The position numbers were made by a program, and so were the translations under genes. This document shows positions 7,584 to 15,864 of a DNA stretch of 64,000 nt, piece after piece. This stretch comes from JAYZDK01 sp964604165 (GTDB lineage Bacteria; Myxococcota_A; UBA796; CAJQPC01), in the NCBI GenBank assembly GCA_964604165.1, contig CAZRYF010000017.1:1-64000 (forward strand), written 5' to 3'. Within the stretch, counting starts at the first letter, position 1; each line of letters begins with the position of its first letter. The notes under the pieces were generated by a model. That model saw nothing but the letters and a program-made list of their open reading frames with translations, ran no database searches and was not told the DNA's origin.

Positions 7584-8341
7584 CAGCCGTACACCAGGAG
7601 AAAGAGCTTGGTCAGGAAAAAGTTTCCAATCAACACCGCCAGGCTGATCGCCACCACGGAGCCCGTCGTGGACCGGCCCACCCCTTCCGTACCCCCGGCG
7701 GTCCGCAGGCCCATATAGCAGCCGATGATGGCAATGAAATACCCGAAGAAGACGCTCTTGAAGAGCCCGTGGAACAGGTCCACCACCGTGAGGGTGTCCA
7801 TGATCTGGGACACGTAGAACCGCGGAGTCACCCCCACCTCGGACACGGTGGCCAGCATGCCCCCGAAGCAGCCCACAAAATCCGCCAGCAGGGTGAGCAG
7901 CGGCAGCATGAACACACAGGCCAACACCCGCGGCACCACGAGCTTCTCCACCGGATCCGCCCCCAAGGCCTGAATGGCGTCCACCTGCTCGGTGACGGTC
8001 ATGGAGCCGATCTCCGCCGTGAACCCGGCGCCTACACGCCCCCCCACAAGCACCGCCGTCAAGGTGGGCCCCAGCTCCCGGATGATGCCCAGCGCCACCA
8101 GCTTGCCGGTGTACAAGGACCCTCCATACGGCTGCAGGCCCGTGGCAAACTGCAGAGCGAGCACCGCCCCGGTGAAGAGCGCGGTCAAGGTCGCAATTGA
8201 CCAGGACCCCACCCCGGCCCGGTCCATCTGTTCCCACAAGGTCCTGGTGGAGAAGCGCCGGCGAAAGATACACACGAAGACCTGGCCGGTGAGCACGCCC
8301 ACGTCCCCGAGAGCGTCCAGAAACCGGACCACGTGCGCCAT
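7583..8341 (-). CDS. mlaE: MlaE-type permease
   Basis: This is the inner-membrane permease (252 residues) of the Mla system, with about five or six hydrophobic segments. MlaE family landmarks include the conserved block LVGGRVGAGFTAEIGSMTV followed by EQVDAIQALG, and LACVFMLPLL. The N-terminal 25 residues are amphipathic, as in other MlaE proteins. ATG 8341 overlaps the stop of the preceding lipoprotein gene by one base, and its own stop overlaps mlaF by one base, forming a tightly coupled lipoprotein-mlaE-mlaF unit. MlaE would form a dimer with two MlaF subunits and the MlaD hexamer. Confidence 0.93.
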   Translation of the reverse strand: MAHVVRFLDALGDVGVLTGQVFVCIFRRRFSTRTLWEQMDRAGVGSWSIATLTALFTGAVLALQFATGLQPYGGSLYTGKLVALGIIRELGPTLTAVLVGGRVGAGFTAEIGSMTVTEQVDAIQALGADPVEKLVVPRVLACVFMLPLLTLLADFVGCFGGMLATVSEVGVTPRFYVSQIMDTLTVVDLFHGLFKSVFFGYFIAIIGCYMGLRTAGGTEGVGRSTTGSVVAISLAVLIGNFFLTKLFLLVYG

Positions 8342-8832
8342 CAGCTCCCCGCCCGAAACGTGGCCAGCGCCGCCTCGTAGTCTTGAAAGATGGCGTCAAA
8401 CTGGTTGGGGGGACCGAGGACCACAAAGTCGTACACGCAGTCGTCTTTCTTCAAGATGGTCAGCGCCACCCCGGCCTTGACCCCGTCCAGGCGACCCTCC
8501 AGGCGCACGGTCAGGGCCGTGCGGCCATCCACCTGGCTGCGCTCCTCCAGGACGCGGTCCTCCACGACGATGCCCGTCATCTGGTGCTGCAGCAGGCGCT
8601 CCAGGGGGAGGTCCTGGTAGCGACTTCCGCAGTTGGAGTCCGCATACAAGGTCGCCCCCAGCTGCTCATTTCGCCAGGCGTAGTCCGCCCCTCCACCTGG
8701 CACCTCCGACCACCCCTGGGCCGGAATCTCCATTTCGTACCGGCCCTCCATCCGTCCGGCCTGCCTGGCGGCACGCCCCATGCACGACCCCAGGAAAACC
8801 CCGCACAGACCCAGCAGGCAGATGCGCCTCAC
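8341..8832 (-). CDS. Lipoprotein in the Mla operon, unknown function
   Basis: A 163-residue lipoprotein: VRRICLLGLCGVFLGSC gives basic residues, a hydrophobic core and a lipobox ending at Cys17. The mature part has no recognised domain. It holds the regions GWSEVPGGGADYAWRN and QMTGIVVEDRVLEERSQVDG, a mixed alpha/beta pattern that resembles small proteins seen next to Mla or ABC genes in Myxococcota. The start GTG 8832 overlaps the ABC ATPase stop (GTGA); a longer upstream extension has no signal. Being coupled to both neighbours, it may be an outer-membrane or periplasmic accessory of the transporter, but this is inference from position only. Confidence 0.75.
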   Translation of the reverse strand: MRRICLLGLCGVFLGSCMGRAARQAGRMEGRYEMEIPAQGWSEVPGGGADYAWRNEQLGATLYADSNCGSRYQDLPLERLLQHQMTGIVVEDRVLEERSQVDGRTALTVRLEGRLDGVKAGVALTILKKDDCVYDFVVLGPPNQFDAIFQDYEAALATFRAGS

Positions 8833-9587
8833 GCGCCCTCCCCGGGAGCGGCGCCGGGCTGGGCCTCCTCGTCCAGAATGCGGAGAAACACCTCTTCCAG
8901 GTCCCGCGCCTGGGGATGGGCGGTGGAGCGAATCTCGTCGTAGCTCCCCTGGCACACGATCTCCCCGTGGTTCAGGATCACCAGGCGATCACACACCTCC
9001 TGGGCCACGTCCAGGCTGTGGGTCGAGAGAAAGACCGTGCGCCCCTCGTCGGCCAGCCGTCGAAACACGTTCTTGATCTGGCGAGCCCCTCCCGGGTCCA
9101 ACCCCACCATGGGCTCATCCACAATGATCAGGCGGGGCTCGTGGAGCAGGGCCACCGCCAGGGTCAGGCGCTGCTTCATGCCGTGGGAGAACCCCTCGAT
9201 CAGCTGGTCGCCCACGCCTCCGAGGCCGTACTCGGTGAGCAGGAGATTTCCCTTGGACAGACACTCTGCCGGGTCCATTCCATAGACACCGCCCACGAAA
9301 ACCAGAAACTCCCGCGCCGTGAGCTTTTCATAGAGGTAGGGACGATCCGGAATAAAGCCGGTGAGGCGCTTGGCATCGACCGCGTGGGTGCTCATGGGCA
9401 GGCCATCCACCCAGACCTTGCCAGCCGTAGGGGGCAACAACCCCGCAATCATGCGAATAAAGGTGGTTTTTCCCGCCCCATTTGGGCCCAGGAATCCAAA
9501 GACCTCGCCCTTGCGCACATGCAGGTCGAGGGGTTTGAGAGCCTGGAAAGCGCCATAGCGCTTCTCGATTCGCTCCGTTCTGAGCAT
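8829..9587 (-). CDS. ABC transporter ATP-binding protein (EcsA/YtrB-like)
   Basis: A 252-residue stand-alone ATPase. The Walker A motif is GPNGAGKT at 34-41, the signature is FSHGMKQRL (Ser-His-Gly in place of Ser-Gly-Gly), Walker B is LIIVDEPMVGLDP and the switch His is in FLSTHSLD. The Ser-Gly-Gly to Ser-His-Gly change is common in drug and polysaccharide exporters of the ABC-2 class. It is the first gene of the minus-strand operon with a lipoprotein, mlaE and mlaF, each overlapping the next. Its most likely membrane partner is the permease at 1-1586, displaced by the intervening insert. The start ATG 9587 follows a weak CGGGG. Confidence 0.88.
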   Translation of the reverse strand: MLRTERIEKRYGAFQALKPLDLHVRKGEVFGFLGPNGAGKTTFIRMIAGLLPPTAGKVWVDGLPMSTHAVDAKRLTGFIPDRPYLYEKLTAREFLVFVGGVYGMDPAECLSKGNLLLTEYGLGGVGDQLIEGFSHGMKQRLTLAVALLHEPRLIIVDEPMVGLDPGGARQIKNVFRRLADEGRTVFLSTHSLDVAQEVCDRLVILNHGEIVCQGSYDEIRSTAHPQARDLEEVFLRILDEEAQPGAAPGEGA

Positions 9588-9628
9588 CCCCGCAGGAATC
9601 TACCACGCCCCCGCGCCAACCACCCACC

Positions 9629-9657
9629 TTGACAGCACACGTCAGTCCCGCAAACTT
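9629..9657 (+). promoter_or_regulatory. Possible sigma-70-type promoter of the thioesterase gene, leaderless
   Basis: A perfect TTGACA (9629-9634) is followed after 17 bases by AAACTT (9652-9657), a weak -10. The ATG at 9664 lies seven bases after it, where transcription would start. There is no Shine-Dalgarno sequence. The -10 match is poor, so this is tentative. Confidence 0.35.
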
Positions 9658-9663
9658 GGCCCC

Positions 9664-10101
9664 ATGTGCGAATCAAGTCTCTCGAGTTGGCCCATCCGAA
9701 TCAAAGTCCCCGTGCAGTGGGGGGACATGGATGCCCTCGCCCACGTGAACCACACCCTCTACATCAAGTGGATGGAGAGCGCTCGAATGGTCTACTTCAA
9801 CGCGTGTGGGCTGTCCGACCTGTATGAGAAGGAGCGCATCGGCCCGATTCTGGGGACCCTGGAGGTCACCTACCTTCGCCCGGTCCACTTTCCCGATGTC
9901 ATCACCATCGAGACCACCGTGAGCCGCCTGGGTGGGTCCAGTTTCGACATGGACTACCGCCTCACGAGCCAAGAGCAAGGCGGTGCAACCGTGGCTACGG
10001 GCCGCGCCGCCTGCGTGATCTACGACTACAACAACGCCTGCTCCTTCATGATGAGCGATGCGTTGCGGGCGGGGTTCCTGGCGCTCGAGGCCGGGGCCTG
10101 A
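9664..10101 (+). CDS. Acyl-CoA thioesterase, hotdog fold (YbgC/FadM-like)
   Basis: A 145-residue single-domain 4HBT hotdog protein. The active-site region QWGDMDALAHVNHTLYIKWM matches the D-x-x-G/A-HVNN motif of acyl-CoA thioesterases, with Asp as the catalytic acid. The central LGTLEVTYLRPVHFPD is typical of the family too. It would hydrolyse acyl-CoA thioesters in the cytoplasm; chain-length preference is not visible. It is transcribed divergently from the ABC ATPase operon, and its stop is 3 bases from the end of a small opposite-strand gene. No Shine-Dalgarno sequence lies before ATG 9664, and it may be translated from a leaderless mRNA. Confidence 0.87.
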   Translation: MCESSLSSWPIRIKVPVQWGDMDALAHVNHTLYIKWMESARMVYFNACGLSDLYEKERIGPILGTLEVTYLRPVHFPDVITIETTVSRLGGSSFDMDYRLTSQEQGGATVATGRAACVIYDYNNACSFMMSDALRAGFLALEAGA

Positions 10102-10104
10102 TCC

Positions 10105-10344
10105 TCAGGAAGCAAAGACCCCGTTGACGATGGACTTGACCTCCCGATCGCTCAGAGGCGATGCCCCCTGCCCATCGAATTCCCAGGCAATGCGCGCTTT
10201 GCATCGGGCAAGGGCTGCGGTTTTTGTGTAGCCCAGACGAAAGAGCAGCCCAGCCCGCTCACGCAGCTCCTGGGCATGCGTCGCCTTGTTCGCAATAGCC
10301 CCGTCTCGGGCAGGCCCGGTGACTTCCATCCAATCAAAAGACAT
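10105..10344 (-). CDS. Small conserved-looking protein, unknown function
   Basis: A 79-residue protein beginning MSFDWMEVTGPARDG. The strong GAGGAGG seven bases before ATG 10344 supports a real gene. The middle is helical and rich in Ala, Arg and Lys (ELRERAGLLFRLGYTKTAAL), and the C-terminus has a second helix (SDREVKSIVNGVF). No signal peptide or membrane segment. It is convergent with the thioesterase gene and divergent from the next lipoprotein gene. I do not recognise a named family; the fold could be a small helical domain for protein or RNA contact. Confidence 0.6.
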   Translation of the reverse strand: MSFDWMEVTGPARDGAIANKATHAQELRERAGLLFRLGYTKTAALARCKARIAWEFDGQGASPLSDREVKSIVNGVFAS

Positions 10345-10399
10345 GGATACCCTCCTCGATGGACTTGACCTGTCCCGATTGGAGATGCAAGAGAATCCC

Positions 10400-11500
10400 A
10401 TGCAATCATCAAAAATCCTGCTTCTCTCTCTCATGGGCTGCGCCGCTCAAAAAACCTCGGGGGACTGCAGCGACACCGGGGCAGAACCCATGGAGTTCCT
10501 TCTTGCGCCCGGGCCGTGGAGCGTTGGATTCCACAAGGAAGACCTGGTCTACGCCGATCCAGCGGGGGATGGAGACCGCACACTGAACCTGCTGACCTGG
10601 TACCCCACCGCGGACACAGACGGTTCCCTCCCGAGCTACCGCTCCCTGAAGCAGCCCGATGCAGTGTGGGAAGACGCAACCGTCGCCGGCGGGGCCTTTC
10701 CCCTCCTGGTCTCTTCCCACGGCTCCCAGGGCTACGCGGAGGGCAGCTCGTTTCTCTTTGAGCACTTCGCCTCCCATGGCTGGATCGTGCTGGCACCGGA
10801 CCACACCACCAACACCTTGTTCGACAGCGAACCCAGGACCAGCGCCATCTACCTGCAGCGCCCCCAGGACATCTCGGCGGTCATCGATCACACGGAGAAC
10901 CTGCCCGAGGGGCACCCCCTGACCGGACACGTGGGGAGCCCCATCCTCGCAAATGGCCACAGCTTCGGCGGGTACACCCTGCACGCGTTGGCCGGTGCGC
11001 TCCACGACCTGGACACCCTCGTGCCCGCCTGCGATGCGGGAAGCACCGCCGGATTCTGCCAGGACCTGGATGACACGCGGAAGCAGCGGTTTCAAGACGG
11101 GTTCTACGAGGACCGCATCGAGGCCCACATTTCCATGGCCCCAGGCGACTTTGGGTCCTTTGGCGAGGCGGGGTTTGCGTCGGTCCAGGCACCGATCCTG
11201 CTCATGACCGGCGAGCTGGACAACTCCACTGGATCAGACTCAGATCCCATCTGGGACGCCCTTCCCGGCTCGGATCATCTGCGTCTGGATCTCCTCGGAG
11301 GCGGTCACACCACCTTCACCGACTACGCCGGCCTGCTGGAAGACGCTGAACTCGGACTCGATCCGGAAGAAGGCTGGCGCATCATTCGCGGATACTCCCT
11401 GGCTTTTGCAAGCCACCACGCCGGCAACGAGGCGTGGATCGACCTGCTCGATGGAACCGTCGAAATCTCCGAGGCTGTGCGGCTTGTGCAAAAGGACTGA
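10400..11500 (+). CDS. Alpha/beta-hydrolase lipoprotein (dienelactone hydrolase/PAF-acetylhydrolase-like)
   Basis: A 366-residue exported lipoprotein: MQSSKILLLSLMGCAAQ gives a short signal with lipobox ending at Cys14. The mature part is an alpha/beta hydrolase. It has the oxyanion HG motif (VSSHGSQGY), nucleophile elbow GHSFGG, a likely acid in LLMTGELDNS and catalytic His in GGGHTTFTD. The build resembles predicted dienelactone hydrolases and PAF-acetylhydrolases, which cleave ester bonds. A sheltered lid stretch with GSTAGFCQDLDD contains two of the cysteines. ATG 10400 is preferred because the signal starts there. Substrate unknown. It is the first of a run of plus-strand secreted proteins. 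Confidence 0.82.
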   Translation: MQSSKILLLSLMGCAAQKTSGDCSDTGAEPMEFLLAPGPWSVGFHKEDLVYADPAGDGDRTLNLLTWYPTADTDGSLPSYRSLKQPDAVWEDATVAGGAFPLLVSSHGSQGYAEGSSFLFEHFASHGWIVLAPDHTTNTLFDSEPRTSAIYLQRPQDISAVIDHTENLPEGHPLTGHVGSPILANGHSFGGYTLHALAGALHDLDTLVPACDAGSTAGFCQDLDDTRKQRFQDGFYEDRIEAHISMAPGDFGSFGEAGFASVQAPILLMTGELDNSTGSDSDPIWDALPGSDHLRLDLLGGGHTTFTDYAGLLEDAELGLDPEEGWRIIRGYSLAFASHHAGNEAWIDLLDGTVEISEAVRLVQKD

Positions 11501-11551
11501 TCCGCATTGTGGACACCGTTCCAGGACCGTAGACTACCGGCGGGGGCCTCC

Positions 11552-13177
11552 TTGTCTTCAGCATTCGCGCGCATCCTCGCCATGGTTCTGTTCGGCGGAG
11601 CCAACCTGGCCTGCACCAGGCAGGAAGACACCGCCACGCCCCCCCGCGAGGATGCCCCGGCCTTTGATGCCGGGGCTCCGGTTCTGACACGCCTGACCGC
11701 TGAGCAGTACGCAAACACCATCGCAGACCTCTTTGGAGACGAGGTGGTTGTGGCCCGCAGCCTGGAGCCGGACACGTCCGTGGATGGACTGCTCTCGGTG
11801 GGAGCCTCAGTCACCAGCGTCTCGTCCTGGGGAGTCGAACACTACGAGCTGGCAGCCTTCGACATTGCCGAGCAGGTCATGGCCGACCCGGTGCTCCATG
11901 GCTGGTTTCTCTCTTGTACCCCCGCGGGGGCGACCGATTCGGACTGCGCATCTGAGGCGCTGGAGACCGCGGGGCTCTTTACCTGGCGCCGCCCCCTGAC
12001 CTCTGGGGAGTTGGACCGCCTGGTGGGCCTGGCAGACGCAGCCGGGGCCACGCTGGCAGACTTTCACGACGGCCTCGCCTTCGCTTTGGCGGCCCTGCTC
12101 CAATCCCCACACTTTCTCTACCGGGTGGAGGAGGGCGAGGCCGCCAATGGAGAGCGCTCTTACACGGACTGGGAAATGGCGTCCCGCCTGTCGTTCTTTC
12201 TGTGGAACACCACGCCGGATGCGGACCTGTTGGCGGCGGCCGAGGGGGGCGAACTCACCGACACCAAGACTCTCGTTCCTCACGTGGACCGCATGCTGGA
12301 CGATCCGCGGGCCACCGACGGCGCCCGAAACATCTTCTCGGACCTCTTTCGGCTCTACAGCCTGGATGATCTTTCCAAGGACACGACGGTCTTCCCCTAT
12401 TGGACACCGGACGTGCGGTCTGCGGCCCGCGAGGAGACTCTGCGCCTGATCGAAACCTGGATCTTCGAGGAAGAGGGAGACTACCGGGACCTGTTCGTCT
12501 CGACCCGCACCTTTGTGGACCGCCGACTTGCTGCCCTCTACGGCATTCCCGCTCCCTTGCCCAACGGCTTTGGGGAGGTGCGCCTGGACAAGAGCCTGGG
12601 ACGACGGGGTCTTCTGGGCCACATCTCCCTTTTGGCCCTCAACTCCCACCCGGTGTCGACCTCGGTGACCCGCCGAGGACAGTTCGTGAGGGAGGTGCTT
12701 CTCTGCCAGCCCATTCCCCCGCCTCCCTCGGGGGTGGACACATCGATTCCCGCGCCAGACGAGAACGCCCGCACCATGCGGGAGAGAGTCCAGCGCCACC
12801 TGGAGGACCCGGTCTGCGCGTCCTGCCACCAGCTGACCGACCCCCTGGGATTGGGGCTGGAGAATTTCGACGGCATCGGCCTCTGGCGGGACTTGGAGAA
12901 CGAGGTGGAGATTGACCCTTCGGGCGACCTTGATGGCGAGGCCTTCGACAACGCCTGGGATCTGGGTGCCACCCTCTCTGGACACGAGCGGCTACCGGCT
13001 TGCCTGGTGGAGTCACTCTATCGATTCTCCCAGCGGCGCAGCGTGTCCGACGGCGAGGACGATCTGCTCGCCTGGCACGCAAGCGGGTTTGCCGAGTCGG
13101 GTTTCCGGGTGAAGTTCCTTCTCCGGGACCTTGCGCTCAGTCCAGCCTTTCGGCAGGTCGGGGAGGTGTCAGAGTGA
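11552..13177 (+). CDS. DUF1587/1595/1592/1588/1585 multi-domain lipoprotein with heme motif
   Basis: A protein of about 540 residues carrying the PSD-type domains known from Planctomycetes and Myxococcota. They come in order: DUF1587 (LTAEQYANTIADLFGD), DUF1595 (TWRRPLTSGELDRLV), DUF1592 (SPHFLYRVEEG to SFFLWNTTPD), DUF1588 (RRGLLGHISLLALNSHPV to RGQFVREVLLC) and DUF1585 at the end. CASCHQ before DPLGLG is a c-type heme site. A lipoprotein signal ends at ANLAC. TTG 11552 gives an Arg-containing n-region before the hydrophobic core; ATG 11582 would leave it very short, so the start is uncertain. Its last bases overlap the DUF1552 gene (GTGA). Function unknown, but always found beside DUF1552. 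Confidence 0.85.
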   Translation: MSSAFARILAMVLFGGANLACTRQEDTATPPREDAPAFDAGAPVLTRLTAEQYANTIADLFGDEVVVARSLEPDTSVDGLLSVGASVTSVSSWGVEHYELAAFDIAEQVMADPVLHGWFLSCTPAGATDSDCASEALETAGLFTWRRPLTSGELDRLVGLADAAGATLADFHDGLAFALAALLQSPHFLYRVEEGEAANGERSYTDWEMASRLSFFLWNTTPDADLLAAAEGGELTDTKTLVPHVDRMLDDPRATDGARNIFSDLFRLYSLDDLSKDTTVFPYWTPDVRSAAREETLRLIETWIFEEEGDYRDLFVSTRTFVDRRLAALYGIPAPLPNGFGEVRLDKSLGRRGLLGHISLLALNSHPVSTSVTRRGQFVREVLLCQPIPPPPSGVDTSIPAPDENARTMRERVQRHLEDPVCASCHQLTDPLGLGLENFDGIGLWRDLENEVEIDPSGDLDGEAFDNAWDLGATLSGHERLPACLVESLYRFSQRRSVSDGEDDLLAWHASGFAESGFRVKFLLRDLALSPAFRQVGEVSE

Positions 13178-14493
13178 AGACTCTCTCTCGCCGGGCGCTG
13201 CTGCGTGGAATGGGCCGCACCGGGGTGGTGGGGATCGCCCTGCCCTGGCTGGAGATCATGGCGGGCTCGGGAAACGCTCGGGCGTGCGGCGGACTGCCCA
13301 AGCGGTTTGGCCTGTGGTTCTGGGGGAACGGAAACCTGCCCGAATACTGGAACCCAACCACCACGGGGGAAGGGGACGAATGGAGCCTCTCCGAGCAGCT
13401 CGCGCCCCTCGCAGACCACAAAGCCAAGATCTCCGTGATCAGCGGCATGACCGTCCGAGTCCCCAACGACGAACCCCACGACTCGGGCATGGCGGGCATC
13501 CTGACCGGTTCGGCGCTCCTCATGAACGGCGAGGACTACACGGTCCAGGCCCCCACCATCGACCAGGTCATCGCCAATGAGATCGGGGGCGACACCCTGT
13601 ACCGCTCCCTCCAAACTGCCGCCTCAGACTGCACTGGCCGCTCCTTCAACGGACCCGACAGCAAGAACCCTCCGGAGACAGACCCGTTTGCGCTGTACGA
13701 GCGGCTCTTTGGAGACACCTTTCGGGAGCCAGGAGAAGAAGGAATCGTGGACCCGAGACTGGGTCTGCGGCGAAGCGTGCTGGACTCGGTGATGACGGAC
13801 ATCGCAGCTTTGGAGGGAAAGCTCGGGAGCGCGGACCGAACGCGCCTCGACCAGCACCTGGCCGGCATTCGGGAGCTGGAGATCCGCCTCGCCCGCCTGG
13901 AGGAGGATCCGCCCAACCTCGCTGCCTGTGCTCGACCCATTGAGCCCGCCGGACCGTTTGAGAACGTGGAGGGCCGGACCCTGGTGCGGGAGCGGAATCT
14001 GGCCATGGCCGAGCTGACCGCCATGGCTCTGGCCTGCGACCAGACCCGCGTGTTCGCCCACTTCCTCTCAGATCCCGTCAAGGACATCCTCTTTCCCGGG
14101 GTCAGCGCGAGCCACCACGACCTGACCCACAACGAGGCCGAGCCCCAGCCGGAGTGCCACGACATCAACCTGCAGCTCATGGAGTGCCTTGCGGACTTTC
14201 TCTCGGCCCTCGACTCGGTGCCGGAAGGGGACGGAACCCTGCTGGATCACTGCGTCCTGATGGCAGTCTCTGAGGTCAGCAAGGGACGCACCCACTCCTT
14301 GGACGACCTGCCGATTCTCGTGGCGGGCGGGGGGTGCGGCACCTTGAAGACCGACCTTCACTACCGGTCCGCCGGCCAGGAGAATGCCTCCATGGTGCTG
14401 CTGTCCCTGATTCGCGCCATGGGCATTCTCCGGGCAGATTTTGGGACCGAGGACGCCTGGACCGACCAGGGCCTCTCGGCCCTCGAGGCATAG
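13174..14493 (+). CDS. DUF1552 protein, Tat-exported
   Basis: A 439-residue DUF1552 protein, the regular partner of DUF1592 proteins. The N-terminus SRRALLRGMGRTGVVGIALP is a twin-arginine signal, so it is exported folded, perhaps with a cofactor. Family blocks visible are FGLWFWGNGNLPEYW, HDSGMAGILTG, ADRTRLDQHLAGIRELE, HHDLTHN and the C-terminal GQENASMVLLSLIRAMG. The fold is related to alkaline-phosphatase/sulfatase-like DUF1501 proteins. Start GTG 13174 overlaps the upstream stop. GGGAGG lies 8 bases before it. Its substrate is unknown. Tat export beside a heme-motif partner suggests a redox or hydrolytic complex in the periplasm, which is inference. Confidence 0.85.
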   Translation: MKTLSRRALLRGMGRTGVVGIALPWLEIMAGSGNARACGGLPKRFGLWFWGNGNLPEYWNPTTTGEGDEWSLSEQLAPLADHKAKISVISGMTVRVPNDEPHDSGMAGILTGSALLMNGEDYTVQAPTIDQVIANEIGGDTLYRSLQTAASDCTGRSFNGPDSKNPPETDPFALYERLFGDTFREPGEEGIVDPRLGLRRSVLDSVMTDIAALEGKLGSADRTRLDQHLAGIRELEIRLARLEEDPPNLAACARPIEPAGPFENVEGRTLVRERNLAMAELTAMALACDQTRVFAHFLSDPVKDILFPGVSASHHDLTHNEAEPQPECHDINLQLMECLADFLSALDSVPEGDGTLLDHCVLMAVSEVSKGRTHSLDDLPILVAGGGCGTLKTDLHYRSAGQENASMVLLSLIRAMGILRADFGTEDAWTDQGLSALEA

Positions 14494-14499
14494 GACCCC

Positions 14500-15351
14500 A
14501 TGCCCATCGCCATCTTGTCTCTTCTGTTCTCTCTTGGGGCCTGCCAGGACGAACCACAAGAGCGACAGCCAGGTGCCTGCTCCGGCACAGAAGAGAACGC
14601 GGTGGCGCTGATCACAAGCCTGCGGTTTGGAAGGGAGCATGAAGACGGCACCGCCCCAGGATTCGACCTGGACAACGACGTGTCCTCCATGGGCGGAACC
14701 ACCGGGTGTGGGCGACCGGACCACGTGGATCCCGATGGAGTGGAGGGTATCGACAACGCGTTCGCACGCATCGTGCCCTTGCTCGATCAAACCGAAGCGG
14801 TGGCGGTGGAAGGCATCGTGCTGGACCACATCCAGAGCGGGGAGCTGCTCCTGGTGATTGAGCTGGAGGATCTGGACGACCCAATCGACGATGCCTGCGT
14901 GAATGTAACGTTGGGGCGTGGAAAGGGGGAGGTACTCCAGTCCGCCGATGCAGATCTCATGCCCAACCAGACGTTTGAGCGGGACAGGGACTTGCCTTCA
15001 AGTCAGGTGTTGGAGGCTGTGCTCCAGGACGGCCGAGTGGATGCAGCCCCAGTGCAATTCTCCATGCCCATCAACATCTTTGGAGTGGAGTTGGACCTGC
15101 AGCTGAGAGATGGCGCGGTGCGAGTGCAGATCGCAGAGGATGGATCCATGTCCGGCTTCGTAGCCGGGGGCGTTGAAATCGACTCCATCCTGGACATCGT
15201 CTACAACAACGCGGTGGGGGATGAGGTCCAGGAGCTGTTGGACGGTATGCTTCGGGCTTCGGCGGACCTGGATCCCGACGGCGACGGCACCTGTGACCAC
15301 ATTTCGGCCACGTTGGAGTTCGACGCCACCCCGGCGTTTCTCTACGAGTAG
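14500..15351 (+). CDS. Lipoprotein of the DUF1592-DUF1552 operon, unknown function
   Basis: A 283-residue lipoprotein: MPIAILSLLFSLGAC ends in a lipobox at Cys15. The mature part is acidic with a repeated hydrophobic beta pattern (VAVEGIVLDHIQSGELLLVIE). Two Asp-rich loops resemble calcium sites: VDPDGVEGIDNAFA at about 77-90 and DLDPDGDGTCDH near residue 262. Only 6 bases separate it from the DUF1552 stop, so it is the third member of that operon. Similar lipoproteins with a DG-V-x-x-IDN motif and a beta-rich body occur in this taxonomic group, but I know no assigned function. Calcium binding is an inference from motifs. Confidence 0.75.
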   Translation: MPIAILSLLFSLGACQDEPQERQPGACSGTEENAVALITSLRFGREHEDGTAPGFDLDNDVSSMGGTTGCGRPDHVDPDGVEGIDNAFARIVPLLDQTEAVAVEGIVLDHIQSGELLLVIELEDLDDPIDDACVNVTLGRGKGEVLQSADADLMPNQTFERDRDLPSSQVLEAVLQDGRVDAAPVQFSMPINIFGVELDLQLRDGAVRVQIAEDGSMSGFVAGGVEIDSILDIVYNNAVGDEVQELLDGMLRASADLDPDGDGTCDHISATLEFDATPAFLYE

Positions 15352-15370
15352 CCCGCTCCCCCGGGCGAAC

Positions 15371-15745
15371 CTACGCCGCCGCCTCCTCGTACTGCCCCAC
15401 GCGCATGCGCTGTCGGTACTCGGCCATGTGCAGTTCCAGGGCCTCGTCATGGCCAAAGCGGTAGAGCAGCATCATACCCACCAGGTCCGCCATCTCCTCG
15501 GACTCGCTTCCTGTGTGGATGTGGGCCACCTCGTGGGCGAGAATCACCAACAGGTGGGCCTGGGTGAACCAGCCCTGATCGAGAAGCGTGGCATCCAACA
15601 CGATGAAGGGACGCTCCACCTCTTCGCCATAAACCGCAAAGGCATGGGTGCCCCACTCGGCCACTCCGTCGATCTCGTCGGGCCGCACGATGAGCACATC
15701 AATGCCAGCATCCAGTGGACACTCAATCAACAACGGATTCCCCAA
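15371..15745 (-). CDS. Small HExxH metallopeptidase, start unclear
   Basis: The open frame encodes a metallopeptidase-like domain with HEVAHIHTG, the zinc-binding HExxH, followed by ESEEMADLVGMMLL, where the acidic residues fit the third ligand region of ImmA/IrrE-like gluzincins. Before it the frame shows DVLIVRPDEID and AFAVYGEEVERPFIVLD, a beta-sheet pattern usual for this fold. There is no ATG in the expected position: TTG 15745, preceded by GGAG at 11 bases, gives 124 residues. The frame stays open upstream into the next gene (about 230 residues), so a longer protein or a broken 5' end is possible. It converges with the lipoprotein gene ending at 15351. Substrate unknown. Confidence 0.6.
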   Translation of the reverse strand: MGNPLLIECPLDAGIDVLIVRPDEIDGVAEWGTHAFAVYGEEVERPFIVLDATLLDQGWFTQAHLLVILAHEVAHIHTGSESEEMADLVGMMLLYRFGHDEALELHMAEYRQRMRVGQYEEAAA

Positions 15746-15864
15746 GGCGACGAAAACTCCACGAATGACTTCTCCAGCCCAGGGATCGGCTTCTTTGTTA
15801 AGAAACCAAAGAAGGAATTGAGAAGTCGACGGGGAAGCTTGATTTTGGGGGGCGAAATTGCCCG

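Noticed and set aside
15351..15366. GCCCG-CTCCC-C-CGGGC hairpin between convergent genes
   Set aside because: Five-base stem without a T-run; too weak to call a terminator. No convincing intrinsic terminator was found elsewhere.
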